Shown: positions 28,440 to 37,844, numbered from the stretch's first letter. The stretch: DNA of 64,000 nt from Dokdonella_A sp040005635 (GCA_040005635.1 JBDTYM010000006.1:1-64000), one strand, 5' to 3'. Notes: generated by a model from the letters alone, not told the origin. A program made the numbers and translations.

Positions 28440-30272
28440 ATGTCCATCGAAAATCTCCGCAACATCGCGATCGTCGCCCACGTCGATCACGGCAAGACCA
28501 CCCTCGTCGACTGTCTGCTGAAGCAGTCAGGCACGTTCAGCGAGCGCACCGTGCTGGCCGAACGCGTGATGGACAGCAACGACCAGGAAAAAGAGCGCGG
28601 CATCACGATCCTGTCGAAGAACACCGCGATCACCTGGCAGGGCAACCGCATCAATATCGTCGATACGCCCGGACACGCCGACTTTGGCGGCGAGGTCGAG
28701 CGCGTACTGTCGATGGTCGACACCGTGCTGATCCTGGTCGATGCGATGGATGGGCCGATGCCACAGACGCGCTTCGTGACGCAGAAGGCGTTCCAGATGG
28801 GCTTCCGGCCGATCGTCGTGATCAACAAGGTCGATCGTCCCGGCGCGCGTCCGGACTGGGTGCTGAATCAGACCTTCGACCTGTTCGACCGCCTCGGCGC
28901 CACCGAGGAACAGCTCGACTTCCCGGTCGTCTACGCCTCGGCGCTGCATGGCTACGCCGGCCTCGATCCGGATGTGCGCTCCGGCGACATGACGCCGCTG
29001 TACGAGTCGATCATGAAGAACGTGTCGCCGCCACAGGTCGATCCGGAAGGTCCCTTCCAGATGCGCATCAGCCAGCTCGACTACAGCAACTACGTCGGCC
29101 TGATCGGCATCGGCCGCATCCAGCGCGGCAAGGTGCGCACGAACATGCAGGTCGCGGTGGTCGATCGCGAAGGCAAGAAGCGCAACGCGAAAGTGCTGCA
29201 GGTACTAGGCTTCATGGGACTCGAGCGACGCGAAGTGGCCGAAGCCGAAGCGGGTGACATCATCGCCATCAACGGCATCGAGGGTCTCGGCATTTCGGAC
29301 ACGATCTGCGCGCCCGAGGCGCCGGAGCAATTGCCCGTGCTGCACGTCGACGAGCCGACCATCAGCATGACCTTCCAGGTCAACAATTCGCCGTTCGCCG
29401 GCACCAAGGAACATAGTGGCGGCAAGTTCCTCACCAGCCGCCAGATCCGCGAACGCCTGATGCGCGAGACGCTGCACAATGTCGCGATGAAGGTCGAGGA
29501 AACTACCGACCCAGACAAGTTCAAGGTGTCCGGCCGCGGCGAGCTGCACCTGTCGGTGCTGATCGAGACGATGCGTCGCGAGGGCTACGAGCTGGCAGTG
29601 TCGCGTCCCGAGGTCATCATCAGGGAAATCGACGGCGTGCTGAGCGAGCCGATCGAGCAGCTGGTCGTCGACATGGAGGAGGCTTACCAGGGCGGCGTGA
29701 TGGAGCGCCTCGGCACGCGTCGCGGCCAGCTTTCGAACATGGAGCCGGACGGCAAGGGCCGCGTTCGCCTCGACTACATGATCCCGGCGCGCGGGCTGAT
29801 CGGTTTCCAGACCGAGTTCCGCACGATCACCGCCGGCACCGGCCTGCTCTTCCACGTGTTCGATCACTACGGCCCGAAGGCCGATGGCGCGATCGCGAAG
29901 CGACCGAACGGCGTGATGATTTCGAATGGCCAGGGTCCGGCTCCGGCGTATTCGCTGGTCAGCCTGCAGGAACGCGGTCGTCTGCTGGTCAGCGAAGGCG
30001 ACCAGATTTACGAAGGCCAGCTGGTCGGTATCCACTCGAAGGACAACGATCTCACCGTCAACGCGTTGCGCGCGAAGCAGATGACCAACATCCGCGCAGC
30101 CGGCAAGGACGAGAACGTGCAGCTGACCCCGGCGATCAAGATGTCGCTGGAACAGGCACTCGAATTCATCGAGGAAGATGAGCTGGTCGAGGTCACTCCG
30201 AAGCAGATTCGTCTGCGCAAGAAGCACTTGACCGAAAGCGATCGCAAGCGGGCTTCGCGCCAGGCGGCGTAA
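28440..30272 (+). CDS. typA: Translational GTPase TypA/BipA
   Basis: A 610-residue ribosome-binding GTPase of the EF-G family. The G1 P-loop is AHVDHGKTTLVD, G2 RGITIL, G3 DTPGHADFGG and G4 VINKVDRPGA, all in the first 150 residues. They are followed by the EF-Tu-like domains and the TypA-specific C-terminal region (TRRGQLSNMEPDGKGRVRLD... GLIGFQTEFRTITAGTG). It acts in ribosome biogenesis and stress adaptation. It stands alone, divergent from the cyclophilin gene. Confidence 0.96.
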   Translation: MSIENLRNIAIVAHVDHGKTTLVDCLLKQSGTFSERTVLAERVMDSNDQEKERGITILSKNTAITWQGNRINIVDTPGHADFGGEVERVLSMVDTVLILVDAMDGPMPQTRFVTQKAFQMGFRPIVVINKVDRPGARPDWVLNQTFDLFDRLGATEEQLDFPVVYASALHGYAGLDPDVRSGDMTPLYESIMKNVSPPQVDPEGPFQMRISQLDYSNYVGLIGIGRIQRGKVRTNMQVAVVDREGKKRNAKVLQVLGFMGLERREVAEAEAGDIIAINGIEGLGISDTICAPEAPEQLPVLHVDEPTISMTFQVNNSPFAGTKEHSGGKFLTSRQIRERLMRETLHNVAMKVEETTDPDKFKVSGRGELHLSVLIETMRREGYELAVSRPEVIIREIDGVLSEPIEQLVVDMEEAYQGGVMERLGTRRGQLSNMEPDGKGRVRLDYMIPARGLIGFQTEFRTITAGTGLLFHVFDHYGPKADGAIAKRPNGVMISNGQGPAPAYSLVSLQERGRLLVSEGDQIYEGQLVGIHSKDNDLTVNALRAKQMTNIRAAGKDENVQLTPAIKMSLEQALEFIEEDELVEVTPKQIRLRKKHLTESDRKRASRQAA

Positions 30273-30505
30273 CGGCCGCACGCAGCATTCATTCGCTCGG
30301 AAACGACTGGCTGCCCTGAAGACGACAGCGGCGGCCAGTTCGGCACGGGCGACCTCAGGTGGCTGCCGTTACCGCACCCGGTAACCATCGGCGACTCCCT
30401 TTTCGCCGATGGATTCGAAAACGTGCAGCAAGCCATCCGATCTCGACGCAACGCCAACGGCGTCGAGAGCAGCCATCGCTGCCGTGACGCTGGCCCAGAG
30501 CGTCT

Positions 30506-33160
30506 CTACAGACGCTGCTCGATGCGCAGATAGACGACGCGACCGATCGCGTCGTATAGACCGGCGCCGAATGATCCGTTGTAGTCGATGTATGGCTGCC
30601 GATCGGCAATGTTGCGTGCGCCCACGCTCAGCGTCGTTTTCCGCGCCACCGCCCACGACACCTGCGCGTCGACTGTCGTATAGCGTGGTACGTTTTGCGC
30701 ACAGGTGTCCGCAGTCGTGTCGAAGTAGTCGCAATTGCGCTGCGACCCGATCAGGTGCGCACTCGCCGATGCGCTCCATGCGTTTCGATGCCAATCGAGC
30801 GCGAGATTGACGCGATCGCGTGGACTGCCGAGGTAGCCGAGCAGCCGATCCGTTTCGCCGCCCGGAAAGCGCTGCTCGGCTTGCGTGAGTCGCGACCAGG
30901 CCAGCTGCGCGCCGATCCGGCCAACGTCGAAGTCGTGAGCCACGCGCAGATTCATGTCGAATCCGCGTGACAGCATGCTGGCCGCGTTGACCGATTGCGG
31001 CACCAGCACCCGCGTGATCTCGCCATCGGGCCCGCGCTCGACCAGGCCTTCGTGATTCGGATCGCACGCTCGCCCGGCGTCGTAGCAGTCGACATCATTC
31101 TGTACGACGGCATACGGATCGAGCGAGGTGATCGCATTGCTGTAGCGCGTCCTGAAGGCCTGCACGCCCGCGTTGAAATCCGGCGTCGGCGAATACACCG
31201 CGCCGACGCTGACCTGGCGCGCGGTCTCCGGACCGAGCGTCGGATTCGGATAGAGCAGCACTTCGCGAAACGGCAGACCGCAGGCGATCGGATCGTTCGG
31301 CCGCAGTCGGCAGCCGAGCAGATCCGGAATCTGCACTTCGGCCGACGACGGCGGTGTCGCCAACGTGACCAAGTCGGGCACATGAAAGCCCTTGCCAATG
31401 CTCGCACGCAGCAACAACGAATCGGCTGGCTTCCACATTGCGGCGAGTTTCGGACTGGTCGCCGCGCCGCCGTCGCTGTAGTCGTCGCGTCGAATCGCGG
31501 CCTTGATCTGCCAGCGCCCGTTCGGATTCAAGGCGAACTCGCTGAACAGAGCATGGTAGTTGCGCGTGCGGTCCGTCGGCTGTCCCGGCGGGTTGCCGAC
31601 GATGTCGTTGGCGTCGACCAGTGGATCGTCGCTCAGCTGCAGGGTTTCGTGCGCATAGTCGACGCCGCCGAGCACATCCAGCGGAACGCCGAACAGCGAG
31701 AACGATGCCGGCTGCAGCTGCGCGGTGACGCCTTGCGTGCGATGCGTGGCCGTGTTGCGAAAGCCGGTCGTGAACTGTGAAAAATCCTGTGTCGTCGGAT
31801 CGGCGAACGGATTGAACGTGCCGTCGGCGAGCGCCGCGAGCAGGCGCGAGCGGCTGACGAAGTTGCGCCCGTCGAGTTCCTCGCCGTAGTGCGTGCCGGT
31901 CAGGTCGATGTTCCAGTCGGCGTCCCAGCTGCCGATGCGCTTGCCGCCGACACCGGCGGTCAATTGCTGCACGTCTTCGTCGCTGATCGAGATGCGGTGA
32001 CCGACCGGGGTCGGACGGTAGAGCAGATCGAGCGGATACCCTTCGCCCGGCGCGACTTCGCCCAGCGTCGGGTTGAACGGACTGTCGGCGGCAATCGCAT
32101 CGGCCAGTCCTGTCGCGGGTGCGGCCGCGAGTTCGGCGCGCGCATGATTCTTCGTCACGAGCAGGATCGCGTGCACGTTGAAGGCATCACCGATCGTCGT
32201 CGAGCCCTGCCCGAGCAGGGTCTTGCGCTCCAGCGCGGCGAGCAATTGCGCATCGGCGACGAAGTTGTATTCGCAGTATGTGGACCCATCGGTGTCGACC
32301 GGACTGACTTGCGAATTGGGATAGAGCCGGCTCGTGCCGATCGCGCCCGGACAGTCCGCCGCGGCATGGTAGGCCTGGTCGACATCGGGCGAGGAACTGT
32401 CGCGATGCCAGGTCGGCGGGGCACCGTACGGGGAAAATTGCGGCGGCAGGAAATTGCGCTGATTCGAGAACAACGGATCGTTCTTCGAATAGTCGATGCT
32501 CAGCATCACCTGGCTGCGTTCATCATGGAAACCGACGACCGCGCTCGCAGTATTGGCGTCCGCACCGCTTCCGCTCGGTCGGTCGATTTGCGCCGTGAAG
32601 GCTGCGCCGCTGAAGTTCTGCTTGGTGATCACGTTGATCACGCCACCGATCGCCTGCGACCCGTAGATCGCCGACGCGCCATCGTCGAGTATCTCGATGC
32701 GATCGACGGCAGCCCACGGCAGCACGTTGAGGTTCTGTATGTCGCCGCCCAGAGATGGTTCACCGATCAGCGGAACACCGTTCAACAGCACCAGCGTGTA
32801 CTGCGCCCCTTGCCCGCGCAGGCTCACGGTGGTACTGCCCGGAGAGGTGCTCGTCGCCGCCCGATCGGTCGGGGGACCAAAACTGTTCTGCGTCAGATTG
32901 CGCAGCACGCCCGCGATCGATGTCTGACCGCTCGCATCCAGTTCCTCGCGCGTGATGACGGTCAGCGGCTGCAGGTCCTCCTGGTCCACGCGTTTCATGC
33001 GCGTGCCGGTGACCGTGACTGGATCGAGCTGCGTGGTGCCTGTATCCGATGTGTCCTCCTGCGCATGCGTTGCCGACGAGGCGACGAGTAGCGTTGCCAT
33101 CGGAACGGCCCATATCCGCTTGCAACCGGCGCGCGCGCCGTGACATCCCCGATCGCTCAT
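30506..33160 (-). CDS. TonB-dependent outer-membrane receptor
   Basis: An 884-residue receptor. The signal peptide ends near SSATHAQ, and the TonB-box-like stretch is QLDPVTVTGTRMK. The plug domain (about 60-190) carries TVSLRGQGAQYTLVLLNGVP and VDRIEILDDGASAIYGSQAIGG. A beta-barrel follows up to residue 884. The C-terminus reads YLRIEQRL, lacking the terminal aromatic residue usual for outer-membrane assembly. The start at 33160 (MSDRGCHGARAG) has a strong GGGGAGGATC ribosome site; an extension to 33238 is rejected. The substrate is unknown. It has no transport neighbour; tandem operator-like palindromes lie just upstream (33203-33228). Confidence 0.9.
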   Translation of the reverse strand: MSDRGCHGARAGCKRIWAVPMATLLVASSATHAQEDTSDTGTTQLDPVTVTGTRMKRVDQEDLQPLTVITREELDASGQTSIAGVLRNLTQNSFGPPTDRAATSTSPGSTTVSLRGQGAQYTLVLLNGVPLIGEPSLGGDIQNLNVLPWAAVDRIEILDDGASAIYGSQAIGGVINVITKQNFSGAAFTAQIDRPSGSGADANTASAVVGFHDERSQVMLSIDYSKNDPLFSNQRNFLPPQFSPYGAPPTWHRDSSSPDVDQAYHAAADCPGAIGTSRLYPNSQVSPVDTDGSTYCEYNFVADAQLLAALERKTLLGQGSTTIGDAFNVHAILLVTKNHARAELAAAPATGLADAIAADSPFNPTLGEVAPGEGYPLDLLYRPTPVGHRISISDEDVQQLTAGVGGKRIGSWDADWNIDLTGTHYGEELDGRNFVSRSRLLAALADGTFNPFADPTTQDFSQFTTGFRNTATHRTQGVTAQLQPASFSLFGVPLDVLGGVDYAHETLQLSDDPLVDANDIVGNPPGQPTDRTRNYHALFSEFALNPNGRWQIKAAIRRDDYSDGGAATSPKLAAMWKPADSLLLRASIGKGFHVPDLVTLATPPSSAEVQIPDLLGCRLRPNDPIACGLPFREVLLYPNPTLGPETARQVSVGAVYSPTPDFNAGVQAFRTRYSNAITSLDPYAVVQNDVDCYDAGRACDPNHEGLVERGPDGEITRVLVPQSVNAASMLSRGFDMNLRVAHDFDVGRIGAQLAWSRLTQAEQRFPGGETDRLLGYLGSPRDRVNLALDWHRNAWSASASAHLIGSQRNCDYFDTTADTCAQNVPRYTTVDAQVSWAVARKTTLSVGARNIADRQPYIDYNGSFGAGLYDAIGRVVYLRIEQRL

Positions 33161-33202
33161 CTCAGATCCTCCCCTCCGACGGCGCTTGTCACGCGCCAGG
33201 TA

Positions 33203-33228
33203 ATTCGTATACGAATCAATTCGTATAC
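33203..33228. promoter_or_regulatory. Tandem GTATAC operator-like sites upstream of the TonB receptor
   Basis: ATTCGTATACGAAT (33203-33216) is a perfect 14-base palindrome. Ten bases of it (ATTCGTATAC) repeat 16 bases further on (33219-33228). It resembles GntR-family T-GTATAC-A sites; no GntR gene is in the window. The position is 43 bases upstream of the receptor start. Confidence 0.6.
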
Positions 33229-33238
33229 TCTGTGACAT

Positions 33239-33757
33239 GACGAGCTGCGGTACGCGCAGCGCCCTGATTTATTGCGGCGCGAACCCGCCCGTTTCGAGCT
33301 GCCACGCCGGCAACGTGTCGTCGCACCTGAATACGCAGTACTGACTGCGCGAAACCGCGCGCCCGGATAGCGCGGCCCGGCGGCGCGCGCACTTTGCAGG
33401 CATCGGCAGAATGGCCAGGTTCAACACGGGCATCGTCAAACCGCTGCTGTACCGCATGCGCCCCTCCCCACTCCAGAGCCCGCCTTGACTATGACATGCT
33501 TACGTACGACGTCTTACGTATTTATGCCAGAATAGTCGGCGCGAGTAAACCTGCCGCCTCGGCTTGGCGCCATCGACGGTGGCGCCGAAGGTCTGTTGAG
33601 CGCGCCGTGTTGTACTTGCCGCGCGGCTCGGTCGGCGGCTGCCTTGCACGGTGATAGCGACCGATTCTTCGCATGCGTACCGGCAGCGCTACGTTGACGC
33701 ATCGATGCGCGCGCCTTAGCGTCGCACTTCCATGAATGCCCCGAGGCTGTCCAGAGC
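33239..33757. other. Intergenic region with repeated TACGTA sites; no supported gene
   Basis: 519 bases between the TonB receptor and greB. Several short open frames exist (for example 33269-33457 on the minus strand), but none resembles a protein family or has a good ribosome site. A direct repeat, CTTACGTA, occurs at 33499-33506 and 33513-33520, each containing the palindrome TACGTA. Base composition is locally less GC-rich near 33485-33530, consistent with a promoter for greB or an unannotated transcript. Confidence 0.4.
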
Positions 33758-34282
33758 ATGAGCCGTTGGCGCCCACCCGCCGCCGTATCGACCGCCGTGA
33801 TCACGGCAGACGGTCATCGTCGGTTGAAGCAGGAACTCGATGAGCTGTGGCGCGTACGCCGCCCCGAAGTCGTGCGCGCGCTCGCAGCCGCAGCCGCCGA
33901 GGGCGATCGATCGGAAAACGCCGAATACACCTATCGCAAGAAGCAGCTCGGCGAAATCGACCGTCGCGTGCGCTACCTCAGCAAACGGCTGCAGACGCTG
34001 CGCGTCATCGACACAGTTCCGAGCGATGCCAGCGCGATCTTCTTCGGTGCCTGGTTCCGCGTCGAGGACGAGCGCGGCAGCGAGCACGAATACCGCATCG
34101 TCGGCCCGGACGAGACCGATGCCGCGGCAGGCTGGATCAGCATCGATTCGCCGCTGGCGCGCGCTGCGCTGAAGCGCCGCGAGGACGACGAGTTCGAGGC
34201 TGAACTGCCCACCGGCAGGACGCGTTTCGTCATCGTCGGTGTGCGCTACGCGGGCGGCCAGGAGCCGGTCGCAAGACGGTAG
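33758..34282 (+). CDS. greB: Transcription elongation factor GreB
   Basis: A 174-residue GreA/GreB-family factor that reactivates backtracked RNA polymerase by stimulating transcript cleavage. The N-terminal coiled coil (about residues 20-85) carries the acidic tip residues in EGDRSENAEYTYRKKQL, and the C-terminal FKBP-like domain follows (YRIVGPDETDAAAGWISIDS). Length and the RKKQLGEIDRRVRYLSKRL helix favour GreB over GreA. It is followed by an unexplained 371-base region. Confidence 0.9.
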   Translation: MSRWRPPAAVSTAVITADGHRRLKQELDELWRVRRPEVVRALAAAAAEGDRSENAEYTYRKKQLGEIDRRVRYLSKRLQTLRVIDTVPSDASAIFFGAWFRVEDERGSEHEYRIVGPDETDAAAGWISIDSPLARAALKRREDDEFEAELPTGRTRFVIVGVRYAGGQEPVARR

Positions 34283-34605
34283 GGTCCGGCGTCTACGGTC
34301 CTGCGCCGCCCATCGTCGCCGAGGTTGATCGGACTCGCCGAAGGCGAAGAGTTCCACGCAACGCTGCCTCGGTGACCGGTCAAGATCACGCCGCCACCGG
34401 CGACACGCGGGTCTTGGTTGATAATGCCGTTGGGCACTTCTGCCGCAGCGCCTACGAACGCGATAGCGACCGCATCTTCGCGAACGGCTTCGATCGATGC
34501 GCGCTTCTCGTCTGCGGTGAGAGCATCAGCCTCTCGCTCGCCCGAGGCGATGGACGCTGACGGAGCGATCTCAAGGTCTACACGGACGCGCAGCGCTCGC
34601 CCACG
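34283..34605. other. Intergenic region, possible gene relic
   Basis: Between greB and the terminator at 34606. On the plus strand a GTG-initiated 62-codon frame (34372-34560) includes SDRIFANGFDRC, close to the IFADGFE-like motif seen in secreted Xanthomonadales proteins and in the beta-helix protein of this window. On the minus strand a 124-codon frame also looks protein-like (NGIINQDPRVAGGGVILTG). Neither has a convincing start or known domain. It may be a decayed gene; I cannot assign a product. Confidence 0.3.
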
Positions 34606-34634
34606 AAAAAAGCCGCGCAATGCGCGGCTTTTTT
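34606..34634. terminator. Bidirectional intrinsic terminator
   Basis: AAAAAAGCCGCGCA and TGCGCGGCTTTTTT form a perfect 14-base inverted repeat around one A, with GC stem and A/T runs on both sides. It lies 19 bases after the stop of the SRPBCC gene on the minus strand. Confidence 0.92.
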
Positions 34635-34653
34635 CTTCGAGCGTGCAACGTGC

Positions 34654-35814
34654 TTACTGCTGGATCGGCAGGTAGACCTTGAAGGTCTCCTGATCCTCAG
34701 GTGCGTCCGGTGCCGAGGTCAGCTCGTCCCAGAAGCGGCCGAGACCGACTTCGGCGTAGCGGTAACCGTGCGTTTCCGCATAGGCCTTCTGGTTGAGGCG
34801 AAGCAGCGGCAGTTGCGCCGGACTGCCGGTGAACTCGGTCACCAACGCCTTGCCCTGATACCACAGTGCCGCGCGCACATTTCCACTGACGACGAGCATG
34901 CCGGCGTGATCCTTGTCACCGGTGTTGTAGACCTTCGGCTGACTATCGTCCTCGCCGCTGTCGGTATCGCTCGGCGGCGGCACCGGCGTCTCGATCGTGT
35001 AGTCGTGCTTGTCGAACGTGAACGTGGCGGCGCTGACCGGCACCGCGATGCTGAACACGTAATCTTCCTCGCCCCAGTTCGTCGTGATCGTCATGCGCGG
35101 GCCGGCCTGGGTCAGCCCGGCCTTCTTGAGCGCAGCGTCGATCTCGGTCAAGGCCGTGCTGGTCGCATCGGCGACTTCATCGAGCGAGCGCTTGGCCTTG
35201 GTCGCAACCAGGAACACCGGCTTCGCCGTCACATCGGCGATGTCGATCTTCTGATCCTTGTAGTCGGTATTCGGGAAGCCGGCCAGCATCGCCGCAATAT
35301 TGTTGAGGTCGGACTGAACCGTCTGCGCCGGATCGCCGTAGATGTACAGGCCGGCATAGCGAGAAATCAGGTTCCAGCCGTAGTCGGCGTCGAACGCCCA
35401 GTTGATCTTGACCGTGCGGCCGTTAGAGGAAGGTTCGAAATCGATCGCGAACTTCTTGTTCTCGCCGGTCCAGGGGTTGTCGACTGCCATTTCGACCTTG
35501 CTGTCCAGATCGCTCTTGGTGATCTCGTAGCTGCCATGGCCGACGCGCGGTGACGCGCTCGCCCACGACACCTTCGCGGTCGGACCGGACTCGGCGCCTT
35601 CCAGCTTGATCTGCACCTGCGGATCGAGACCGCGTACGGCGGCCCATTGCGGGAACCGGCGGAAGGTATTGACGGTGTCGTACACCTGGCGCAGCGGACT
35701 GGAAACCACAACCGAGCGCTCGACATGGCCATGGCTCGGCAGCAGCACGCCGATCACCACCGCCAGCACGAACACGATCAGCAGTGAAACCAGAATTTCG
35801 AGGATACGAATCAT
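34654..35814 (-). CDS. Membrane-anchored SRPBCC protein with C-terminal GyrI-like domain
   Basis: A 386-residue protein. An N-terminal membrane helix (ILVSLLIVFVLAVVIGVLLP) anchors it. Residues about 30-180 form a polyketide-cyclase/START-type SRPBCC fold (VERSVVVSSPLRQVYDTVNTF... WASASPRVGHGSYEI). The C-terminal third (ITTNWGEEDYVFSIAVPV... YQGKALVTEFTGSPAQLP) looks like a GyrI-like small-molecule-binding domain. Both halves bind hydrophobic ligands in other proteins. Start 35814 (MIRILEILV) is preferred because GGAG lies 9 bases upstream; 35823 is possible. The gene ends at the intrinsic terminator (34606-34634). Function unknown. Confidence 0.8.
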   Translation of the reverse strand: MIRILEILVSLLIVFVLAVVIGVLLPSHGHVERSVVVSSPLRQVYDTVNTFRRFPQWAAVRGLDPQVQIKLEGAESGPTAKVSWASASPRVGHGSYEITKSDLDSKVEMAVDNPWTGENKKFAIDFEPSSNGRTVKINWAFDADYGWNLISRYAGLYIYGDPAQTVQSDLNNIAAMLAGFPNTDYKDQKIDIADVTAKPVFLVATKAKRSLDEVADATSTALTEIDAALKKAGLTQAGPRMTITTNWGEEDYVFSIAVPVSAATFTFDKHDYTIETPVPPPSDTDSGEDDSQPKVYNTGDKDHAGMLVVSGNVRAALWYQGKALVTEFTGSPAQLPLLRLNQKAYAETHGYRYAEVGLGRFWDELTSAPDAPEDQETFKVYLPIQQ

Positions 35815-36003
35815 CCGAAGCATCTCCAGGGCGTCAGCCGTTACCGACGCAGGCGTCGGGACAACCGACAAGGCCGCAAACACCGCCCTTGCCAGTCCCC
35901 TTCCCGCACGCATGCGCGGCCCCGCGTACGCGGGACAAGACGCCGATGGTACTGGACTCCGGGTCGACCGCGCTACGCCCTGCCCCAGGCCAGCCCTCGG
36001 CAG

Positions 36004-36660
36004 CTATACGATCCCGAGTTCGAACGCCTTCAGCACCGCGCGCGTACGGTCGCGCACGCCGAGCTTGGACAGGATGTTCGAGACATGATTCTTTACGGTG
36101 CCTTCGGCCACACCGAGCGAGTTCGCGATTTCCTTGTTGCTGTAGCCGCCCGCCATCAGGCGCAGGATCTCGGTCTCGCGGTCGGTCAACGGGTCCGGGC
36201 GGTCGAGGCTGACGAATTCGTTGTGCATGCGCTCGAGGCCGGACAGCAGACGCTGCGTGACCACCGGGGCAACCAGCGAACCACCGGCCGCGACCGTCTT
36301 CACTGCGTCGACCAGCTGGTCCAGCGACACATCTTTCAACAAATAGCCGCGCGCGCCGGCCTTGAGTCCGGCCAGCACCAGTTGGTCGTCGTCGAACGTG
36401 GTCAGGATGATCGTCGGCGGCAACTGGTTCGAGGCCGCCAGCGCATTCAGCACGTCCAGCCCGGACAGGCCCGGCATGCGCATGTCGAGCAGAACGACGT
36501 CGGGCTTCACGCGTGGAATCGTCTCGACCGCCTGCGTGCCGTCGCCGGCCTCGGCGATCACGCGGATCGAATCGGACAGCTCCAGCAGCGAGCGGATGCC
36601 CTGCCGGACCAGGGTCTGGTCGTCGACCAGGCAGACTTCAATCATCCCATCCTTGTTCAT
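36004..36660 (-). CDS. NarL/DesR-family response regulator
   Basis: A 218-residue two-component regulator. The receiver domain is N-terminal, with acidic pocket CLVDDQ, phosphoacceptor Asp about 59 (VVLLDMRMPG) and switch Thr/Lys residues (ILTTFDDD, GYLLKDVS). A LuxR-type HTH follows (LTDRETEILRLMAGGYSNKEIANSLGVAEGTVKNHV). It is translationally coupled by an ATGA overlap to the sensor kinase gene upstream (36657-36660). The 189-base gap to the SRPBCC gene downstream holds no obvious gene. Confidence 0.93.
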   Translation of the reverse strand: MNKDGMIEVCLVDDQTLVRQGIRSLLELSDSIRVIAEAGDGTQAVETIPRVKPDVVLLDMRMPGLSGLDVLNALAASNQLPPTIILTTFDDDQLVLAGLKAGARGYLLKDVSLDQLVDAVKTVAAGGSLVAPVVTQRLLSGLERMHNEFVSLDRPDPLTDRETEILRLMAGGYSNKEIANSLGVAEGTVKNHVSNILSKLGVRDRTRAVLKAFELGIV

Positions 36661-37844
36661 GCGATGTTCTCCAAGGGCAACGAGGCATCGAGCGTGAAGC
36701 CCTGCCCCTTTCCGGTCACGATATCAAGACGGCCGCCGAACTGCGCCAGACGTTCGCGCATGCCGGACAAACCATTGCCCTGCTTGAACTGGAACGCGCC
36801 CTGGCCGTCGTCGCGCGCGTGGATCACCATCTGGCGGTCCTCGCTGCGCTCGAAGCACAGCCACAGGTTGCGTGCGCCGGCATGACGCACCGAATTGGTG
36901 ATGATTTCCTGCGTGCAGCGCAGCAGCACCTGGGCGCGCTTCGGATCGTCGACGCTGAAGCGCGGCGGCAGCTCCAGATGGATCGCCAGGCCAGGCACGC
37001 CCTCGGTCAGGTTCTGCAGCGCCTGGGTCAAGTCGATGCTGTCGCCCTCGCGCAGTTGGCTGACGACTTCGCGCACGTCGCTGAGCAGCAACTTCGCGAC
37101 CGACTGCGCCTGGCGCACATGCTCCTGCGCCTGCCCCTGCACGAGGTGGCTGGCCACCTCCAGATTCAGGCTCAATGCGGTCAGGTGATGGCCGACCAGA
37201 TCGTGCAGCTCACGCGAAATGCGCATGCGTTCGCTGAGCCGGCTCGACTCTGCCAGCAGCGTGCGCGTCGCACGCAGCTCGGAATTCAACCGTCGCTGCT
37301 CCTCACGCGCCTCCACCTGCTGCTTGGTCACCAGCGCGGTGACGAAGGCGAGCACGATGAAACCGAGATACAGACTCGATTGCAGGAACGCGTCGCTGAG
37401 ACTGAACACCGGCTCGCGGATGCTGGCGAAGACTGGCACGAGCGAGAAATTCTGCAGGATCATCCAGGCGATGCCGACGCGCAGCGGCAGCAGCCACGGC
37501 AAAACCACCGCGACGACCGCGAGCAGCAGCGCCGAGATGCCGCTCTGACTGAACCAGCCGATCGCGACGGCCATGCCGTTCAGCACGAACAACAGCGCAA
37601 TCTGCATGCCGCGCCTGAACGGCGTGCGGCGGCGTTCGCCCAGATCGCTGGTCAAGTACCAGTAGACGATACCGAAAATGATGTAGCAGCCGAGCCACAG
37701 ATGCACGTAGGCATTCGGCAATTGTTTCTGTGCAAGATCCTCGACCACGGTCTCGTAGCGCAGGAACGGCGTGCCGACGCTGGCGTACTGGAACAGGCCG
37801 GCGTAACGGAGCAGCTGGATATGATTGAACTGCGGCCACGACAT
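36657..37844 (-). CDS. DesK-like sensor histidine kinase (HisKA_3)
   Basis: A 395-residue membrane kinase. Several membrane helices span about residues 25-170 (VHLWLGCYIIFGIVYWYL, ALLFVLNGMAVAIGWF, LLLAVVAVVLPWLLPL, LYLGFIVLAFVTALVT). The HisKA_3 dimerisation domain carries the phosphoacceptor His about 214 in ISRELHDLVGHHLTAL. It is followed by an HATPase_c domain (QEIITNSVRHAGA N-box; GNGLSGMRERL G-box). No large periplasmic sensor is present, so it may sense membrane state like DesK. An extension to 37976 is rejected. It forms a pair with the downstream response regulator. Confidence 0.9.
   Translation of the reverse strand: MSWPQFNHIQLLRYAGLFQYASVGTPFLRYETVVEDLAQKQLPNAYVHLWLGCYIIFGIVYWYLTSDLGERRRTPFRRGMQIALLFVLNGMAVAIGWFSQSGISALLLAVVAVVLPWLLPLRVGIAWMILQNFSLVPVFASIREPVFSLSDAFLQSSLYLGFIVLAFVTALVTKQQVEAREEQRRLNSELRATRTLLAESSRLSERMRISRELHDLVGHHLTALSLNLEVASHLVQGQAQEHVRQAQSVAKLLLSDVREVVSQLREGDSIDLTQALQNLTEGVPGLAIHLELPPRFSVDDPKRAQVLLRCTQEIITNSVRHAGARNLWLCFERSEDRQMVIHARDDGQGAFQFKQGNGLSGMRERLAQFGGRLDIVTGKGQGFTLDASLPLENIA

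Noticed and set aside
33269..33457. Possible 62-codon gene on the minus strand
   Set aside because: No ribosome site or family resemblance; only left as part of the gene-poor gap.
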